Shown: positions 36,501-45,541 of the stretch, piece after piece | Numbering within the stretch: position 1 is the first letter of the stretch | Layout: each line of letters begins with the position of its first letter | DNA from: Microbulbifer pacificus | GTDB taxonomy: Bacteria; Pseudomonadota; Gammaproteobacteria; Pseudomonadales; Cellvibrionaceae | Reading direction: 5' to 3' | Assembly: GCF_033723955.1 (NCBI RefSeq) | Contig: NZ_CP137555.1 | Span: forward strand, 3,960,001 to 4,024,000 | Length of the DNA: 64,000 nt | Notes under the pieces: generated by a model | Told to the model about the DNA's origin: nothing | The model's input: the letters and a program-made list of their open reading frames with translations, nothing else | The model's database searches: none | Program-made: the position numbers and the translations under genes

Positions 36501-38709
36501 GGAAGGAGTTGTCCAGGTCCAGTTTGCGGCCGTAGGCGTCGCTACCGTAGGCCTCGCCCGCGGTTAGCATCAGCGCGGACTGGATTTCCGCCGGGGTCCA
36601 GGTCGGATTCGCCTGTTTCACCAGGGTCATGGCGCCGGCAACCTGAGGTGACGCCATGGAGGTGCCGCTCATGAAGGTCCAGTCGCTGGGGAAGGGGTAA
36701 TTGGTGAAGGGCTGATCGTCCGCATTCGCTGCGTAGACGTCCACGCCCGGTGCCGCAATCGCCGGTACCAGATAGTTGGTATTGGTGATGCTCGGGCCGG
36801 CGGAGCTGAAGTACGCCATGATATTGCCGGCTTCCGGATCCGTACCGTAGGTGGTCACACCCGCAGTAATCTCGGCCATGTTGATCGCAGTCTTGTTGGC
36901 GTTCAGCCAGTAGTACAGGTTATTGCGATCGGTGTAGCTGATGTGGATGCCCGGGATGACATAGGGGTCTGCCACCAAGGTTTCGCTGGAGCTCATGTTA
37001 CCGAGAACGAAACCTTCGGCACCGCCAGCGGCCACGTTTTCGGCCTTGGCGACACGCGCGTTTTCACCGCGGTCACACATAACGATGACCGGGATCGTGC
37101 TCTCGTCAACGTCAGTGGTGGCGACGTCGTCGGCAAAATCGAAGGTGCCAGCGGGGAAGGGCTGCTCACACAGTCGCGACTCCATGCTGGAATTCGGGTT
37201 TTCATAGTTCCCGGCGTATACGATGCGGCCGCTGATACCGTCGGAGTAACTTACACCTTTAAAGGTTTTGTTTTTTACGCGGAATTCCTGAACGGTACCA
37301 CCGGAGAAGTTGCCGATGGTTTTTTCCGCTTGTTTCAGTACGCGGTCGTGGGTCAGGGCACCGACAGAGGTCAGCCACGGCGAAGTGTGGTCGGTACTCC
37401 AGTAAGCGCCGGCATTACCAGCGGCTACCGCAACGGAGATGCCGGCTTCGCGCGCGGACAGGAACGCCAGTTCCATCGGGTCTTCCCACGGGAAGGACTC
37501 GGAACCACCAATAGAGAAGTTGATCACGTCCACGCCATCGGTAATGGTGTCATCGATCGCCGCGAGGATGGCTTCTTCCGGACAGCCGGCGTATTGATCA
37601 CCGCTGCTGCCTGCATAACACACCTGGTAAGAGATGATATTGGCGCGCGGCGCGATACCGGAAGTTTTCGGGAAGTTGAACGGCAGATCGATACCATCGG
37701 AAGTGACGACGTTTTCTGGCGTCTGCAGCGGGGTGTTGAGCACCACGTTACCGCCAGCGGTGCTCGCGGTGTGGGAGCCGTGGCCGTGGTAATCCTCACC
37801 ATTGGTGGGGCGACGATTGGCGCGCGGGTTCCAGTACTTGTAAACGTCGGTAATGACCGGGTAGGAGTGCACACCGATCAGCTTGTCGTTACACAGGGTT
37901 GCGTCGGTGACACAGTCGCCCACGTAAACACCTTCACCCAGCGGGTTGGTGTGTTCGTAGCCGTCGCCACCAACCGCTGCGAACGCAACGTGGTCGGTGT
38001 TGATACCGGTATCGATGATACCGAGGATCATGCCTTCACCCTGGAAGGGCACGCCGCTGGTTACAGAACCGTCGTGAACCTTATCGGCTCCGAGAAACTC
38101 CACGGAGCGGTCGGAGTTCAGCTGGAAAATACGCGACGGAGTAATGCGTTTTACCCCGGGCATTTCCGCCATACGCATGGCCTGGTCCTGGGTCATGCGC
38201 ACAGACATGGCATTGGTGGCCATGGTGAACTGACGCTGTACCTCAAAGCGGATGCCGCGTGCTTTCGCGGTGGTCATCAGGTCTGACTGAGCGCGATTCA
38301 GCTGGGCGCGGTACTGCTCGACAGCGCGATTATTTTTCAGGCCTTTTACCGTCGAGGCAGTGCCCTGCACCGAAGCGATGTTGCCACTGTATGCGGCTGC
38401 CGAATCGTCGCTCAGCTGGACGATGTAGGAGACCTCACCGGACACATTGTCCTGCGGTTCAAAAACGGGGCGGCTACCGCCATCGCGAACCTGGTTAACC
38501 CCCGGTTGGCGATTTTCGTAAATACTGCCCTGGATTTCCGCGGTCTCGCCCTGCTGACCGCGGATCATATCCAGCGTCAACTTCGAAGCGTGAAGCCCGG
38601 TACGATTCTCCGACACAGTATCTACCGCTGCGGCACCACCGGCTACATAGAGCGCGGTGATACTGGCGATAAGACACTTGGAGAAGCGTGCCTTATTAGT
38701 GTTGTTCAT
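33565..38709 (-). CDS. Secreted S8 subtilase with GlyGly-CTERM anchor, copy 1
   Basis: A very large extracellular serine protease. The ATG at 38709 (MNNTNKARFSKCL) gives 1,714 residues: Sec signal peptide (to about 29, AGGAAA), an inhibitor I9-like propeptide (about 90-190), and the peptidase S8 domain with catalytic Asp233, His310 (HGSHTAS) and Ser684 (SGTSMASPQ). A PA domain is inserted between His and Ser (about 490-600). Then come beta-rich domains, a cadherin-like domain (about 1500-1590), a PKD/Ig-like domain (about 1600-1685) and the C-terminal sorting signal GGSVYYLLALLAAAGLFRRR, a GlyGly-CTERM tail processed by rhombosortase and linked to type II secretion. It is preceded by its own promoter and paired with copy 2. 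Confidence 0.93.
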   Translation of the reverse strand: MNNTNKARFSKCLIASITALYVAGGAAAVDTVSENRTGLHASKLTLDMIRGQQGETAEIQGSIYENRQPGVNQVRDGGSRPVFEPQDNVSGEVSYIVQLSDDSAAAYSGNIASVQGTASTVKGLKNNRAVEQYRAQLNRAQSDLMTTAKARGIRFEVQRQFTMATNAMSVRMTQDQAMRMAEMPGVKRITPSRIFQLNSDRSVEFLGADKVHDGSVTSGVPFQGEGMILGIIDTGINTDHVAFAAVGGDGYEHTNPLGEGVYVGDCVTDATLCNDKLIGVHSYPVITDVYKYWNPRANRRPTNGEDYHGHGSHTASTAGGNVVLNTPLQTPENVVTSDGIDLPFNFPKTSGIAPRANIISYQVCYAGSSGDQYAGCPEEAILAAIDDTITDGVDVINFSIGGSESFPWEDPMELAFLSAREAGISVAVAAGNAGAYWSTDHTSPWLTSVGALTHDRVLKQAEKTIGNFSGGTVQEFRVKNKTFKGVSYSDGISGRIVYAGNYENPNSSMESRLCEQPFPAGTFDFADDVATTDVDESTIPVIVMCDRGENARVAKAENVAAGGAEGFVLGNMSSSETLVADPYVIPGIHISYTDRNNLYYWLNANKTAINMAEITAGVTTYGTDPEAGNIMAYFSSAGPSITNTNYLVPAIAAPGVDVYAANADDQPFTNYPFPSDWTFMSGTSMASPQVAGAMTLVKQANPTWTPAEIQSALMLTAGEAYGSDAYGRKLDLDNSFRQGAGSLNIAAAAQAGLVMNETIENYVAANPAEGGRAEWLNTASMVNKDCQTTCSWIRTLKATKDGSWTAIGESKYGSDAEVTVTPAQFTLRAGEEQTIMVTVDVKADIFDAVAETPFEDMPSVDTNRLFFFGDVVLTETSGAAPRSHLPVVAAFERGALPNQVALEIHREQGREVIGGLQLPETGSFEVREYGLTKATVHEFDLGRGNSNVSPGNMGEDRGWGWMLIDVPADTKQLVVEAYSYEATNPDDLDRNPSVMVGIDRNGNGADFESTEEYREELVCTSFHPGVNNFCVINNPEPGSYWAVIHNSSFAGDGLLNHQAGKVTGGYAVVGADSNASNMTITTPESNTGGSKVDIALDWNLPEATNGDIYYGAFDVGVTGAPGSIGMSAVRVERGKDEVNLDISQKTAKPGDVLDFVLDVRQNLESSDRSYDIKATLPQGLTLVEGSVESTANVENLGSENGLISLIGMQPTTRDVARDYVVTTNATDQMCHTPIIDEYSDGKYIDLLEFNIRPLVGLWEGGADYRYVVQVSTEWLFWMEDAEIPLFGLPHKGFVNILPNGLLHMEENWWQWSWHRPAGAGFAMSAVMPYWRGNFTADYYNSPNEVRGLTIANQYASERPDLGDLVFMEYDNIVDPTTGTQADFEVIMRNGIDFREGMHEIVMAYDNLSGDLADGAIGIEQGDGFLTSAGPLNGYLGKNIGYNNLDQTLHNDLVICYDYRGPEQSSMQVKFKARVNESAAGQTLVVSLDNAMQFADAKSTTQEIKVNGNIALSAIADQVVNEDETLEGIQVLYVDADKVGNTIEVSGEHITATVNGHTAGSTFDITPEANFSGETEVTVTVRDNNVSSDASSVKFKLMVNAVDDAPVAAVAGDVTIKEGESATLDASTSSDADGDALTFSWSGPGTINGADTAKPTISGLSAGKHEFTVTVSDGVNSAEANVTVTVDGKKKKGGSVYYLLALLAAAGLFRRRKLA

Positions 38710-39051
38710 AGTCTTTTCCTGAAGTCGCATGTGCTCGTTTATGGTCGACCTACCCCAAAACCACTTGTGGTGACCAAGGCTCACATGCTGCTGAGATGGG
38801 GCGCGAAATTCTTCGCGATCGGGCGTTATAGAGGAATGAATTTGTTACAGGAATGACGAAAGCAGTGACATTTGTACCAGTGTGTCACAGTGCTAAATTG
38901 ACAGTTGAGACGCGTTTATTTTGTCTCGATAGACATTTAAGGCATATTTATTTCGTGAGCGGGAAAAATTTTCCCTGGCGCGCTGAATGAAAAATAATCG
39001 TCATTTTTTCGACACATTGTTCAATTCCGAGCTTTTGTGTATTCCCATCCC
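38710..39051. other. Upstream region of subtilase gene 1
   Basis: About 340 bp without a gene. It holds a 109-nt leader, the promoter candidate at 38825-38853, an AT-rich stretch, and the 17-bp block at 39016-39032 that recurs at 44603-44619 upstream of copy 2. The region then meets the terminator of copy 2. Confidence 0.55.
38825..38853 (-). promoter_or_regulatory. Conserved promoter candidate of subtilase gene 1
   Basis: On the minus strand: TTCCTG (38853-38848), 17 bp, TATAAC (38830-38825). Identical hexamers and spacing occur before copy 2. The predicted transcript begins with a hairpin CGCGAA/TTCGCG (38802-38817). The -35 is far from TTGACA, so an activator may be needed. Confidence 0.45.
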
Positions 39052-39056
39052 AGAAA

Positions 39057-39083
39057 TAAAAAAGCGGGCCCATGGGGCCCGCT
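39057..39083 (-). terminator. Terminator of subtilase gene 2
   Basis: A 9-bp stem AGCGGGCCC/GGGCCCGCT (39063-39071 with 39075-39083), 3-nt loop, then six T on the minus strand. A near copy of the terminator of gene 1. Confidence 0.85.
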
Positions 39084-39114
39084 CCGGTATTAAGACATCA
39101 ACGTCGACCTGTTA

Positions 39115-42100
39115 TCAGGCCAGCTTGCGTCTTCTGAACAGTCCGGCTGCTGCCAGCAGAGCCAGCAGGTAGTAGACGGAACCACCTTTTTTCTTCTGCT
39201 TGCCTTCGACGGTTACGGTAACCGTCGCTTCAGAGCTGTTTGCACCGTCAGACACGCTTACGGTGAACTCGTGCTTACCGGCGGACAGACCGCTGATGGT
39301 GGGCTTGGCCGTATCGGCACCGTTGATGGTGCCAGGGCCGCTCCAGCTGAAGGTCAGCACATCGCCGTCGGCGTCGGAGCTGTTGCCCGCATCGAGAGTC
39401 GCGCTTTCACCTTCCTTGATGGTCACGTCGCCGGCAACCGCGGCAACCGGCGCGTCGTCCACTGCGTTCACCATCAGCTTGAACGTCACGCTGCTGGCGT
39501 CCGAAGTAACGTTGTTGTCGCGCACGGTGACGGTTACTTCGGTCTCGCCGGAGAAGTTGGCTTCCGGGGTGATATCGAAGGTGGAACCGGAGGTGTGACC
39601 GTTAACGGTGGCCGTGATGTGCTCGCCGCTGACTTCAATGGTGTTGCCTACCTTGTCGGCGTCCACGTATAGAACCTGGATACCTTCGAGGGTGCCATCT
39701 TCGTCCACTTCCTGATCGGCGATACCTGAAAGCTTGATGTTGCCTTTGATTACGATTTGCTGGGTAGAGGACTTGGTGTCGGCGAACTCCATGGCGTTAT
39801 CCAAGTTCACTTCAAGGGTTTTTCCAGCAGCGGACTCGTTGACACGTGCCTTGAATTTCACCTGCATGGCGCTCTGCTCGGGACCGCGATAGTCATAACA
39901 GATTACCAGGTCGTTTTTCAGCATCTGGTCCAGGTTATCGTAGCCAACGTTTTCTCCGCGGAAACCGTTGAGCGGCCCGTTGGAAGTGAGGAAGCCGTCG
40001 GCCTGCTCAACACCAATAGAGCCTTCGGTGAGATCACCGCTCAGGTTGTCGTACGCCATGATGATTTCATGGAAACCTTCCCGGTAATCGATGCCATTGC
40101 GCATGATCACTTCGAAGTCCACTGCGGTGCCGGTGGCCGGGTCCACGATATTGTCGTATTCCATGAACACCAGATCGCCGAGATCCGGGCGCTCTGCGGC
40201 GTACTGGTTGGCAATGGTCAAACCGCGCACGTCATCCGGAGAATTGAAGTAATCTGCCTGGAAGCTGCCGCGCCAGTATGGCATGACCGCGGAGTGGGCA
40301 AAGCCGTAGCCCGCCGGTCGGTGCAGACGCCATGACCACCAGTTTTCGTCCATGTGCAGAATGCCGTTCGGGAAGATTTCCACGAATCCCTTGTGCGGCA
40401 GGCCGAACAGTGGAATTTCAGCGTCATCCATCCAGAACAACCACTCGGTGGAAACCTGTACCGGACTGCGGTAATCGGCACCACCTTCCCACAGACCGAC
40501 CAGCGGGCGAATGTTGAACTCCAGCAGGTCGATGTACTTGCCATCGGAGTACTCGTCGATGATCGGGGTGTGACACATCGGATCCGTGGCATTCGTGGTT
40601 ACGATGTAATCACGCGCAACGTCACGGGTAGATGGCTGGATACCGTTCAGGCTGATCACTCCGGTCTCCGTGGCCAGATTCTCAACCGTGGGGGTGGAAT
40701 TAAGGGAGCCTTCTACCAGCGTCAGTCCCTCAGGCAGGGTCGTCTTGATGTCATAGCTGCGGTCGCTGGATTCCAGGTTGTGGCGTACATCCAGCGTGAA
40801 GTCGAGGACATCACCCGGCTTTGCGGTTTTCTGGCTGATATCCAGGTTAACTTCGTCCTTACCACGCTCGACGCGCACTGCGGAGAGGCCGATGCTGCCG
40901 GGCGCTCCGGTTACTCCGAGATCAAAGGCTCCGTAGTAGACGTCTCCCTTGACCGACTCAGGCAGATTCCAATCGAGAACGATGTCCGCCAGGCTGCCGC
41001 CATTACTGGACTCCGGCAATGTGATGGTCATGTTGTCCGCGTCGGTGTCCGCAGAGATCACCGCGTACCCGCCGGTGACTTTCGCAGCTTCGTGCGCAGC
41101 CAGGCCGTGACCACCGAAGGAGGAATTGTGTATTACCGCCCAGTAGCTACCCGGCTCCGGGTTGTTGATCACACAGAAGTTGTTCACTCCTGGGTGGAAG
41201 GACGTACATACAAGCTCGTCGTTGTACTCGGTAGCATCGGCGAAATCAGTACCACTGCCATTGCGGTCGATACCCACCATTACCGAGGCTTTACGCTCCA
41301 GGTTCTCAGGATCGACAGGCGCGTAACTGAGGGCCTCAACCACCAGCTGCTTGGTGCCAGCAGGAACGTCGATCTGCATCCAGCCCCAACCGCGGTCGGT
41401 ACCCATGTTTCCGGGGACGATGAACGGGTAGCCGCGACCGAGATCGAACTCTTGCACGTTGGCCTTGGTCAGCCCGTACTTGCGGACTTCGAACGAACCG
41501 GATTCCGGTAGCGGCAGACCGCCGACGACTTCCCGGCCCTGTTCGCGGTGGATTTCCAGAGCAATTTGATCCGGCATTACGCCGCGATCAAAGCCAGCAA
41601 CCACCGGCAGATGATTGCGTGGAGATGCGCCGCTGGTTTCGGTCAGTACCACATCGCCGAAGAACCACCGGCCGTCAGTATCGGCGGAAGCCAGATCCTC
41701 GAACGGATTTTGTGAAGATGCATCGAACATGTCTGCCACTTCGACAGTGACCATGATTGCCTGTTCTTCGCCAGCGCGCAGTGAGAACTGTTCCGGCGTT
41801 ACTGTCACCTTTGCATCGGAGTCGTATTTACTCTCAGATGTGGCGGTCCAGGTTCCGTCTTTTGTCGCTCTCAGGGTGCGAACCCAGGAGCACGATTTCT
41901 GGCAGTTCTTGTATACCATGGAAGCGGTATTCAACCACTCCACACGACCACCTTCAGACGGGTTGGCAGCCAGGTAGTTTTCGATGGTTTCATTCATCAC
42001 CAGGCCGGCCTGGGCGGCGGCGGCGATGTTCAGGCTACCAGCACCCTGGCGGAAGAAATTGGTCAGCGGAGCCTTTCTGCCCAAGGAGTCTGCGCCCCAG

Positions 42101-44286
42101 GCTTCTCCCGCTGTCAGCATCAATGCAGACTGGATCTCTGCAGGCGTCCAGTCGGGATGTGCCTGTTTGACGAGCGTCATGGCACCGGCAACCTGCGGAG
42201 AGGCCATGGAAGTGCCGCTCATGAAGGTCCAGTCACTGGGGAAGGGATTGATGGTGAAAGGCTGGTCGTCCGCATTTGCCGCGTAAACACTGACACCTGG
42301 TGCCGCAATGGCCGGGACCAGATGGTTGGTGTTGGTAACACTGGGGCCCGCAGAGCTGAAGTAGGCCATGATGTTACCGGCCTCAGGATCCACGCTATAG
42401 GTGGTTACGCCGGCAGTGATCTCCGCCATGTTGACCGCACTCTGGTTGGCGTTGAGCCAGTAATACAGGTTGTTGCGATCGGTAGAGTTGATATGGATTC
42501 CAGGAATCACATAGGGGTCTGCAACCAGGGTTTCGCTGGAGCTTACGTTGCCGAGAATAAAGCCTTCGGCACCACCCGCAGCGACGTTTTGCGCTTTGGC
42601 AACCCGTGCATTTTCACCGCGGTCACACAGTACGATGACCGGTAGTGTGCTCTCGTCGACGTCAGTGGTGGCCAGGTCGTCCACAAAGTCAAAGGTGCCG
42701 GCGGGGAAGGGCTGCTCACACAGCTTCGAGTCCAGGCTCGAGTTCGGGTTCTCGTAATGGCCCGCATACACGACGCGTCCGTTGATCGCATCGGAATAGC
42801 TTACGCCGTTAAACGTTTTACCCTTGACCCGATATTCCTGGGCAGTGCCTCCGGAAAAATTGCCGATGGTTTTTTCAGCCTGCTTCAACACACGGTCGTG
42901 GGTCAGAGCGCCGACAGAGGTCAGCCACGGCGAGGTGTGATCCGTGGTCCAGTAGGCGCCGGAGTTGCCCGCGGCAACCGCGACAGAAATACCGGCTTCG
43001 CGCGCGGACAGGAAGGCGAGCTCCATTGGGTCTTCCCAAGGGAAGGATTCTGCACCGCCAATGGAGAAGTTGATGACGTCGACACCGTCGGTGATGGCAT
43101 CGTCGATGGCTGCGAGAATGGCCTCTTCCGGACAGCCGGCGTATTCATCGCCGGCATTGCCTGCGTAACATACCTGATAGGCGATGATATTGGCGTGCGG
43201 TGCAATACCGGATGTTTTCGGGAAATTGAACGGCTGGTTTACACCATCGGAAGTGGTGATGTTTTCCGGCACTTGCAGCGGGGTATCAAACACAATGTTG
43301 CCACCCGCGGTGCTTGCGGTGTGGGAGCCGTGTCCGTGGTAGTCCTCACCACTGGGGGCACTACCTGATTTACCATCGATCGGACGACGGTTGGCACTCG
43401 GCTGCCAGTATTTATACACATCAGTGATCACCGGATAGGAGTGCACACCGATCAGCTTGTCATTACACAGGCTCGCTTCAACAGTACAGTCGCCGACGTA
43501 AACACCTTCTCCCAGAGGGTTGGTGTGTTCGTAGCCATCGCCACCCACAGCGGCAAAGGCAACGTGGTCGGTGTTGATTCCGGTATCGATGATGCCGAGG
43601 ACCATGCCCTCGCCTTTGTATGGAACGCCAGCGGTGACAGAGCCATCATGTACCTTGTCCGCACCGAGGAACTCCACCGATCGGTCGGAATTCAGCTCAA
43701 AAACTCGTGAAGGTGTAATGCGCTTAACACCGGGCATTTCTGCCAGGCGCATGGCCTGGTCCTGGGTCATGCGTACGGCCATGGCGTTAGTGGCCATGGT
43801 GTATTGGTTCTGTACTTGGAAATGGATGCCGTGGGCCTTGGCCGCATTCATCAGGTTGGACTGAGCGCCCAGCAATTTGCCGCGGTACTGCTCGACGGTG
43901 CGCGATGTATTCAGGCCTTTGGAATTGTTTACGGAACGCTGAAGCTGGTCGACGGCGCCGCTGAAGTTCGCTACAGGTTCGTCGCTTAACTGGACGATGT
44001 AGGAGATTTCACCCGAGGCGTTTGCCTGGGGTTCGAAAACCGTTCCCGCATTTTTTTTGCGGACCTGGTTTACGCTGGCCTGGCGTTTTTCGTAGATGCT
44101 CCCCTGAATATCGAACTCGCCTTGGTCTTGCTGCCCCCGGATCATATCCAGAGTCAGTTTGGAGGCATGAAGCCCGGTTCGATTTGTCGTTCCAGAGTCT
44201 ATCGCCGCAACACCACCGGCTACATACAGCGCGGTTAAGCTGGCGATAAGACACTTGGAAAAGCGTGTCTTATTCGAATTGTGCAT
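39115..44286 (-). CDS. Secreted S8 subtilase with GlyGly-CTERM anchor, copy 2
   Basis: The ATG at 44286 (MHNSNKTRFSKCL) gives 1,723 residues with the same domain order as copy 1: signal peptide, I9-like propeptide, S8 domain with Asp234, His319 and Ser693, inserted PA domain, beta-rich domains, cadherin-like and PKD-like domains and the same GlyGly-CTERM tail. The extra residues come mainly from a DGKSGSAPSGED segment just before the catalytic His. The C-terminal domains are about 90 percent identical by eye to copy 1, whereas the propeptide is only about half identical. Catalytic residues are intact in both copies, so neither is a pseudogene. Confidence 0.93.
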   Translation of the reverse strand: MHNSNKTRFSKCLIASLTALYVAGGVAAIDSGTTNRTGLHASKLTLDMIRGQQDQGEFDIQGSIYEKRQASVNQVRKKNAGTVFEPQANASGEISYIVQLSDEPVANFSGAVDQLQRSVNNSKGLNTSRTVEQYRGKLLGAQSNLMNAAKAHGIHFQVQNQYTMATNAMAVRMTQDQAMRLAEMPGVKRITPSRVFELNSDRSVEFLGADKVHDGSVTAGVPYKGEGMVLGIIDTGINTDHVAFAAVGGDGYEHTNPLGEGVYVGDCTVEASLCNDKLIGVHSYPVITDVYKYWQPSANRRPIDGKSGSAPSGEDYHGHGSHTASTAGGNIVFDTPLQVPENITTSDGVNQPFNFPKTSGIAPHANIIAYQVCYAGNAGDEYAGCPEEAILAAIDDAITDGVDVINFSIGGAESFPWEDPMELAFLSAREAGISVAVAAGNSGAYWTTDHTSPWLTSVGALTHDRVLKQAEKTIGNFSGGTAQEYRVKGKTFNGVSYSDAINGRVVYAGHYENPNSSLDSKLCEQPFPAGTFDFVDDLATTDVDESTLPVIVLCDRGENARVAKAQNVAAGGAEGFILGNVSSSETLVADPYVIPGIHINSTDRNNLYYWLNANQSAVNMAEITAGVTTYSVDPEAGNIMAYFSSAGPSVTNTNHLVPAIAAPGVSVYAANADDQPFTINPFPSDWTFMSGTSMASPQVAGAMTLVKQAHPDWTPAEIQSALMLTAGEAWGADSLGRKAPLTNFFRQGAGSLNIAAAAQAGLVMNETIENYLAANPSEGGRVEWLNTASMVYKNCQKSCSWVRTLRATKDGTWTATSESKYDSDAKVTVTPEQFSLRAGEEQAIMVTVEVADMFDASSQNPFEDLASADTDGRWFFGDVVLTETSGASPRNHLPVVAGFDRGVMPDQIALEIHREQGREVVGGLPLPESGSFEVRKYGLTKANVQEFDLGRGYPFIVPGNMGTDRGWGWMQIDVPAGTKQLVVEALSYAPVDPENLERKASVMVGIDRNGSGTDFADATEYNDELVCTSFHPGVNNFCVINNPEPGSYWAVIHNSSFGGHGLAAHEAAKVTGGYAVISADTDADNMTITLPESSNGGSLADIVLDWNLPESVKGDVYYGAFDLGVTGAPGSIGLSAVRVERGKDEVNLDISQKTAKPGDVLDFTLDVRHNLESSDRSYDIKTTLPEGLTLVEGSLNSTPTVENLATETGVISLNGIQPSTRDVARDYIVTTNATDPMCHTPIIDEYSDGKYIDLLEFNIRPLVGLWEGGADYRSPVQVSTEWLFWMDDAEIPLFGLPHKGFVEIFPNGILHMDENWWSWRLHRPAGYGFAHSAVMPYWRGSFQADYFNSPDDVRGLTIANQYAAERPDLGDLVFMEYDNIVDPATGTAVDFEVIMRNGIDYREGFHEIIMAYDNLSGDLTEGSIGVEQADGFLTSNGPLNGFRGENVGYDNLDQMLKNDLVICYDYRGPEQSAMQVKFKARVNESAAGKTLEVNLDNAMEFADTKSSTQQIVIKGNIKLSGIADQEVDEDGTLEGIQVLYVDADKVGNTIEVSGEHITATVNGHTSGSTFDITPEANFSGETEVTVTVRDNNVTSDASSVTFKLMVNAVDDAPVAAVAGDVTIKEGESATLDAGNSSDADGDVLTFSWSGPGTINGADTAKPTISGLSAGKHEFTVSVSDGANSSEATVTVTVEGKQKKKGGSVYYLLALLAAAGLFRRRKLA

Positions 44287-44653
44287 TTTGTTGGTTTCCT
44301 TATACGGCAACTGCCAGGAGCCATCAGCCAGTATTTGTTACTGCCGATTGCAGTGCAGTCGAGTGCCATTGCCCTAAAAGTGAAAGACGCGAAGTTCATC
44401 GCGACCCGGCGTTATAGAGGAATGGAAATCCGGCAGGAATATCAAAAACCGTTACAAATGTTACGTTCTGTATCGGCGACATTAAGACAGGTATGGGATG
44501 TTGGTTTTGTTCGTTGGGGCAGGTTATTCAGCTTTATTGGGGCGGCTGGAAATATCCCACGGCATGAGTGGACAAGAAAATTCACGTCTGAACCTTCGAG
44601 AAATTGTTCAATTCCGAGCCAGCCACAGGTGTTGGAGCGTGCGCGAAACATGT
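44287..44653. other. Upstream region of subtilase gene 2
   Basis: About 370 bp without a gene. It holds a leader of about 118 nt, the conserved promoter at 44411-44439 and the 17-bp block at 44603-44619, followed by the 3' end of the ExoD-like gene. No terminator was recognised for that gene. Confidence 0.55.
44411..44439 (-). promoter_or_regulatory. Conserved promoter candidate of subtilase gene 2
   Basis: TTCCTG (44439-44434), 17 bp, TATAAC (44416-44411) on the minus strand, matching copy 1. The expected transcript start is followed by a CGCGA/TCGCG hairpin (44388-44403). Confidence 0.45.
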
Positions 44654-45241
44654 TCACCAGATCAACGCTTTCAGTGCCAGGCCCGGGACCAAGCCGGTGA
44701 TGGCGATGGCAAGCACGGCGAGTAAGCCATCGTGAGCGACCAGCGCCAGGCCGAAAGCCGCAAAGCCCAGTCCGGCCAGAGTGGCGGAAAAGGGCAACAA
44801 TTCCATGAGTGGCAATGCCAGTGACATCAGGGTACAGATGACCGCAATTAAGTAAGCTCCACTGCGGTTGACGAACAATGGCAGTCGCGGCTGAAGCCAG
44901 CGATCAATCACCGATGCCGGCCGGTACAGCCAGTGCAGAGTGCGGCGAAAATTGCGCTCGGAAATGGTGCGTCGCAATACCCACTGTGGCAGCCAAAAAT
45001 GACTGCGCATGATCAGCATTTGAACGGATGTCAGTAGTACCAGTATCCCCATGATTGTGGGCATGCCCGGAATGCCGGAAAGGGGGGAAAAGAGAACCAG
45101 CCCGGCTACCAGAATAACCGGGGCGAAAGAGCGCTGTCCCAAGGCCTCCAGTACCGTCCCGATGGTAATACGATCGTACCTGTCGGGAAGATTCTCGAGC
45201 TGGAGCAACAGCTGAGTCAGATTGTTAATATCACCTGGCAT
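44654..45241 (-). CDS. ExoD-like membrane protein
   Basis: The ATG at 45241 (MPGDINNLTQLLLQL) gives 195 residues. The N-terminal soluble stretch with ITIGTVLEALGQRSFAPVILVAGL and the SPLSGIPGMPTIMG motif are typical of the ExoD family, named from Rhizobium meliloti mutants with altered exopolysaccharide. About four membrane segments follow. Its biochemical role is unknown. It is divergent from katG. Confidence 0.85.
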   Translation of the reverse strand: MPGDINNLTQLLLQLENLPDRYDRITIGTVLEALGQRSFAPVILVAGLVLFSPLSGIPGMPTIMGILVLLTSVQMLIMRSHFWLPQWVLRRTISERNFRRTLHWLYRPASVIDRWLQPRLPLFVNRSGAYLIAVICTLMSLALPLMELLPFSATLAGLGFAAFGLALVAHDGLLAVLAIAITGLVPGLALKALIW

Positions 45242-45541
45242 CAGGTAACACCGCAAAAATGTATGTCGCTAGTGTAGTAACTGGACTTCGTCCGACAATG
45301 AACGGGGCGATAGTTACTCCGCTACCCGTGAATAAGAAAAAGCAATCGACTTGATTTGTTCACTTTATTGGTCGCGCCGCGCAATTCCCCTTGGTTATTG
45401 CCTAAATCATTTTTTCTGCGCTCAAGGCACTAGTTGGCGCGGGTTATTTTTTGTTGCGCTAACGAGCGTCTTATCTGTGCCTATATTCAGAACCAGCTAT
45501 TTCCATAACTAACTAGCGGTTTTCTCACGAGAGGCACGGTA
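45242..45541. other. exoD-like / katG divergent intergenic region
   Basis: 300 bp with promoters for both genes expected. No promoter close to consensus with proper spacing and no OxyR-type array were found. It is AT-rich around 45350-45430. Confidence 0.4.

Larger units (their letters stand above)
33504..39032 (-). repeat. Unit 1 of the tandem subtilase duplication
   Basis: About 5.5 kb including terminator, subtilase gene and promoter, homologous in order to unit 2 (39052-44619). Shared noncoding landmarks are the AAATAAAAAAGCGGG start, the CCTGTTATCAGGCCAGC around the stop codon, the promoter block at 38822-38838 and a 17-bp block ATTGTTCAATTCCGAGC at 39016-39032. Confidence 0.8.
39052..44619 (-). 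repeat. Unit 2 of the tandem subtilase duplication
   Basis: Homologous to unit 1 over terminator, gene, promoter and the 17-bp block at 44603-44619. Offsets between matching landmarks are 5,550 bp at the left and 5,587 bp at the right, the difference coming from small insertions in copy 2. Confidence 0.8.

Noticed and set aside
34042..38286. Several long plus-strand open frames opposite subtilase gene 1
   Set aside because: They recur at matching places opposite the second subtilase and have no recognisable protein features; they are shadows of the repeated coding sequence.
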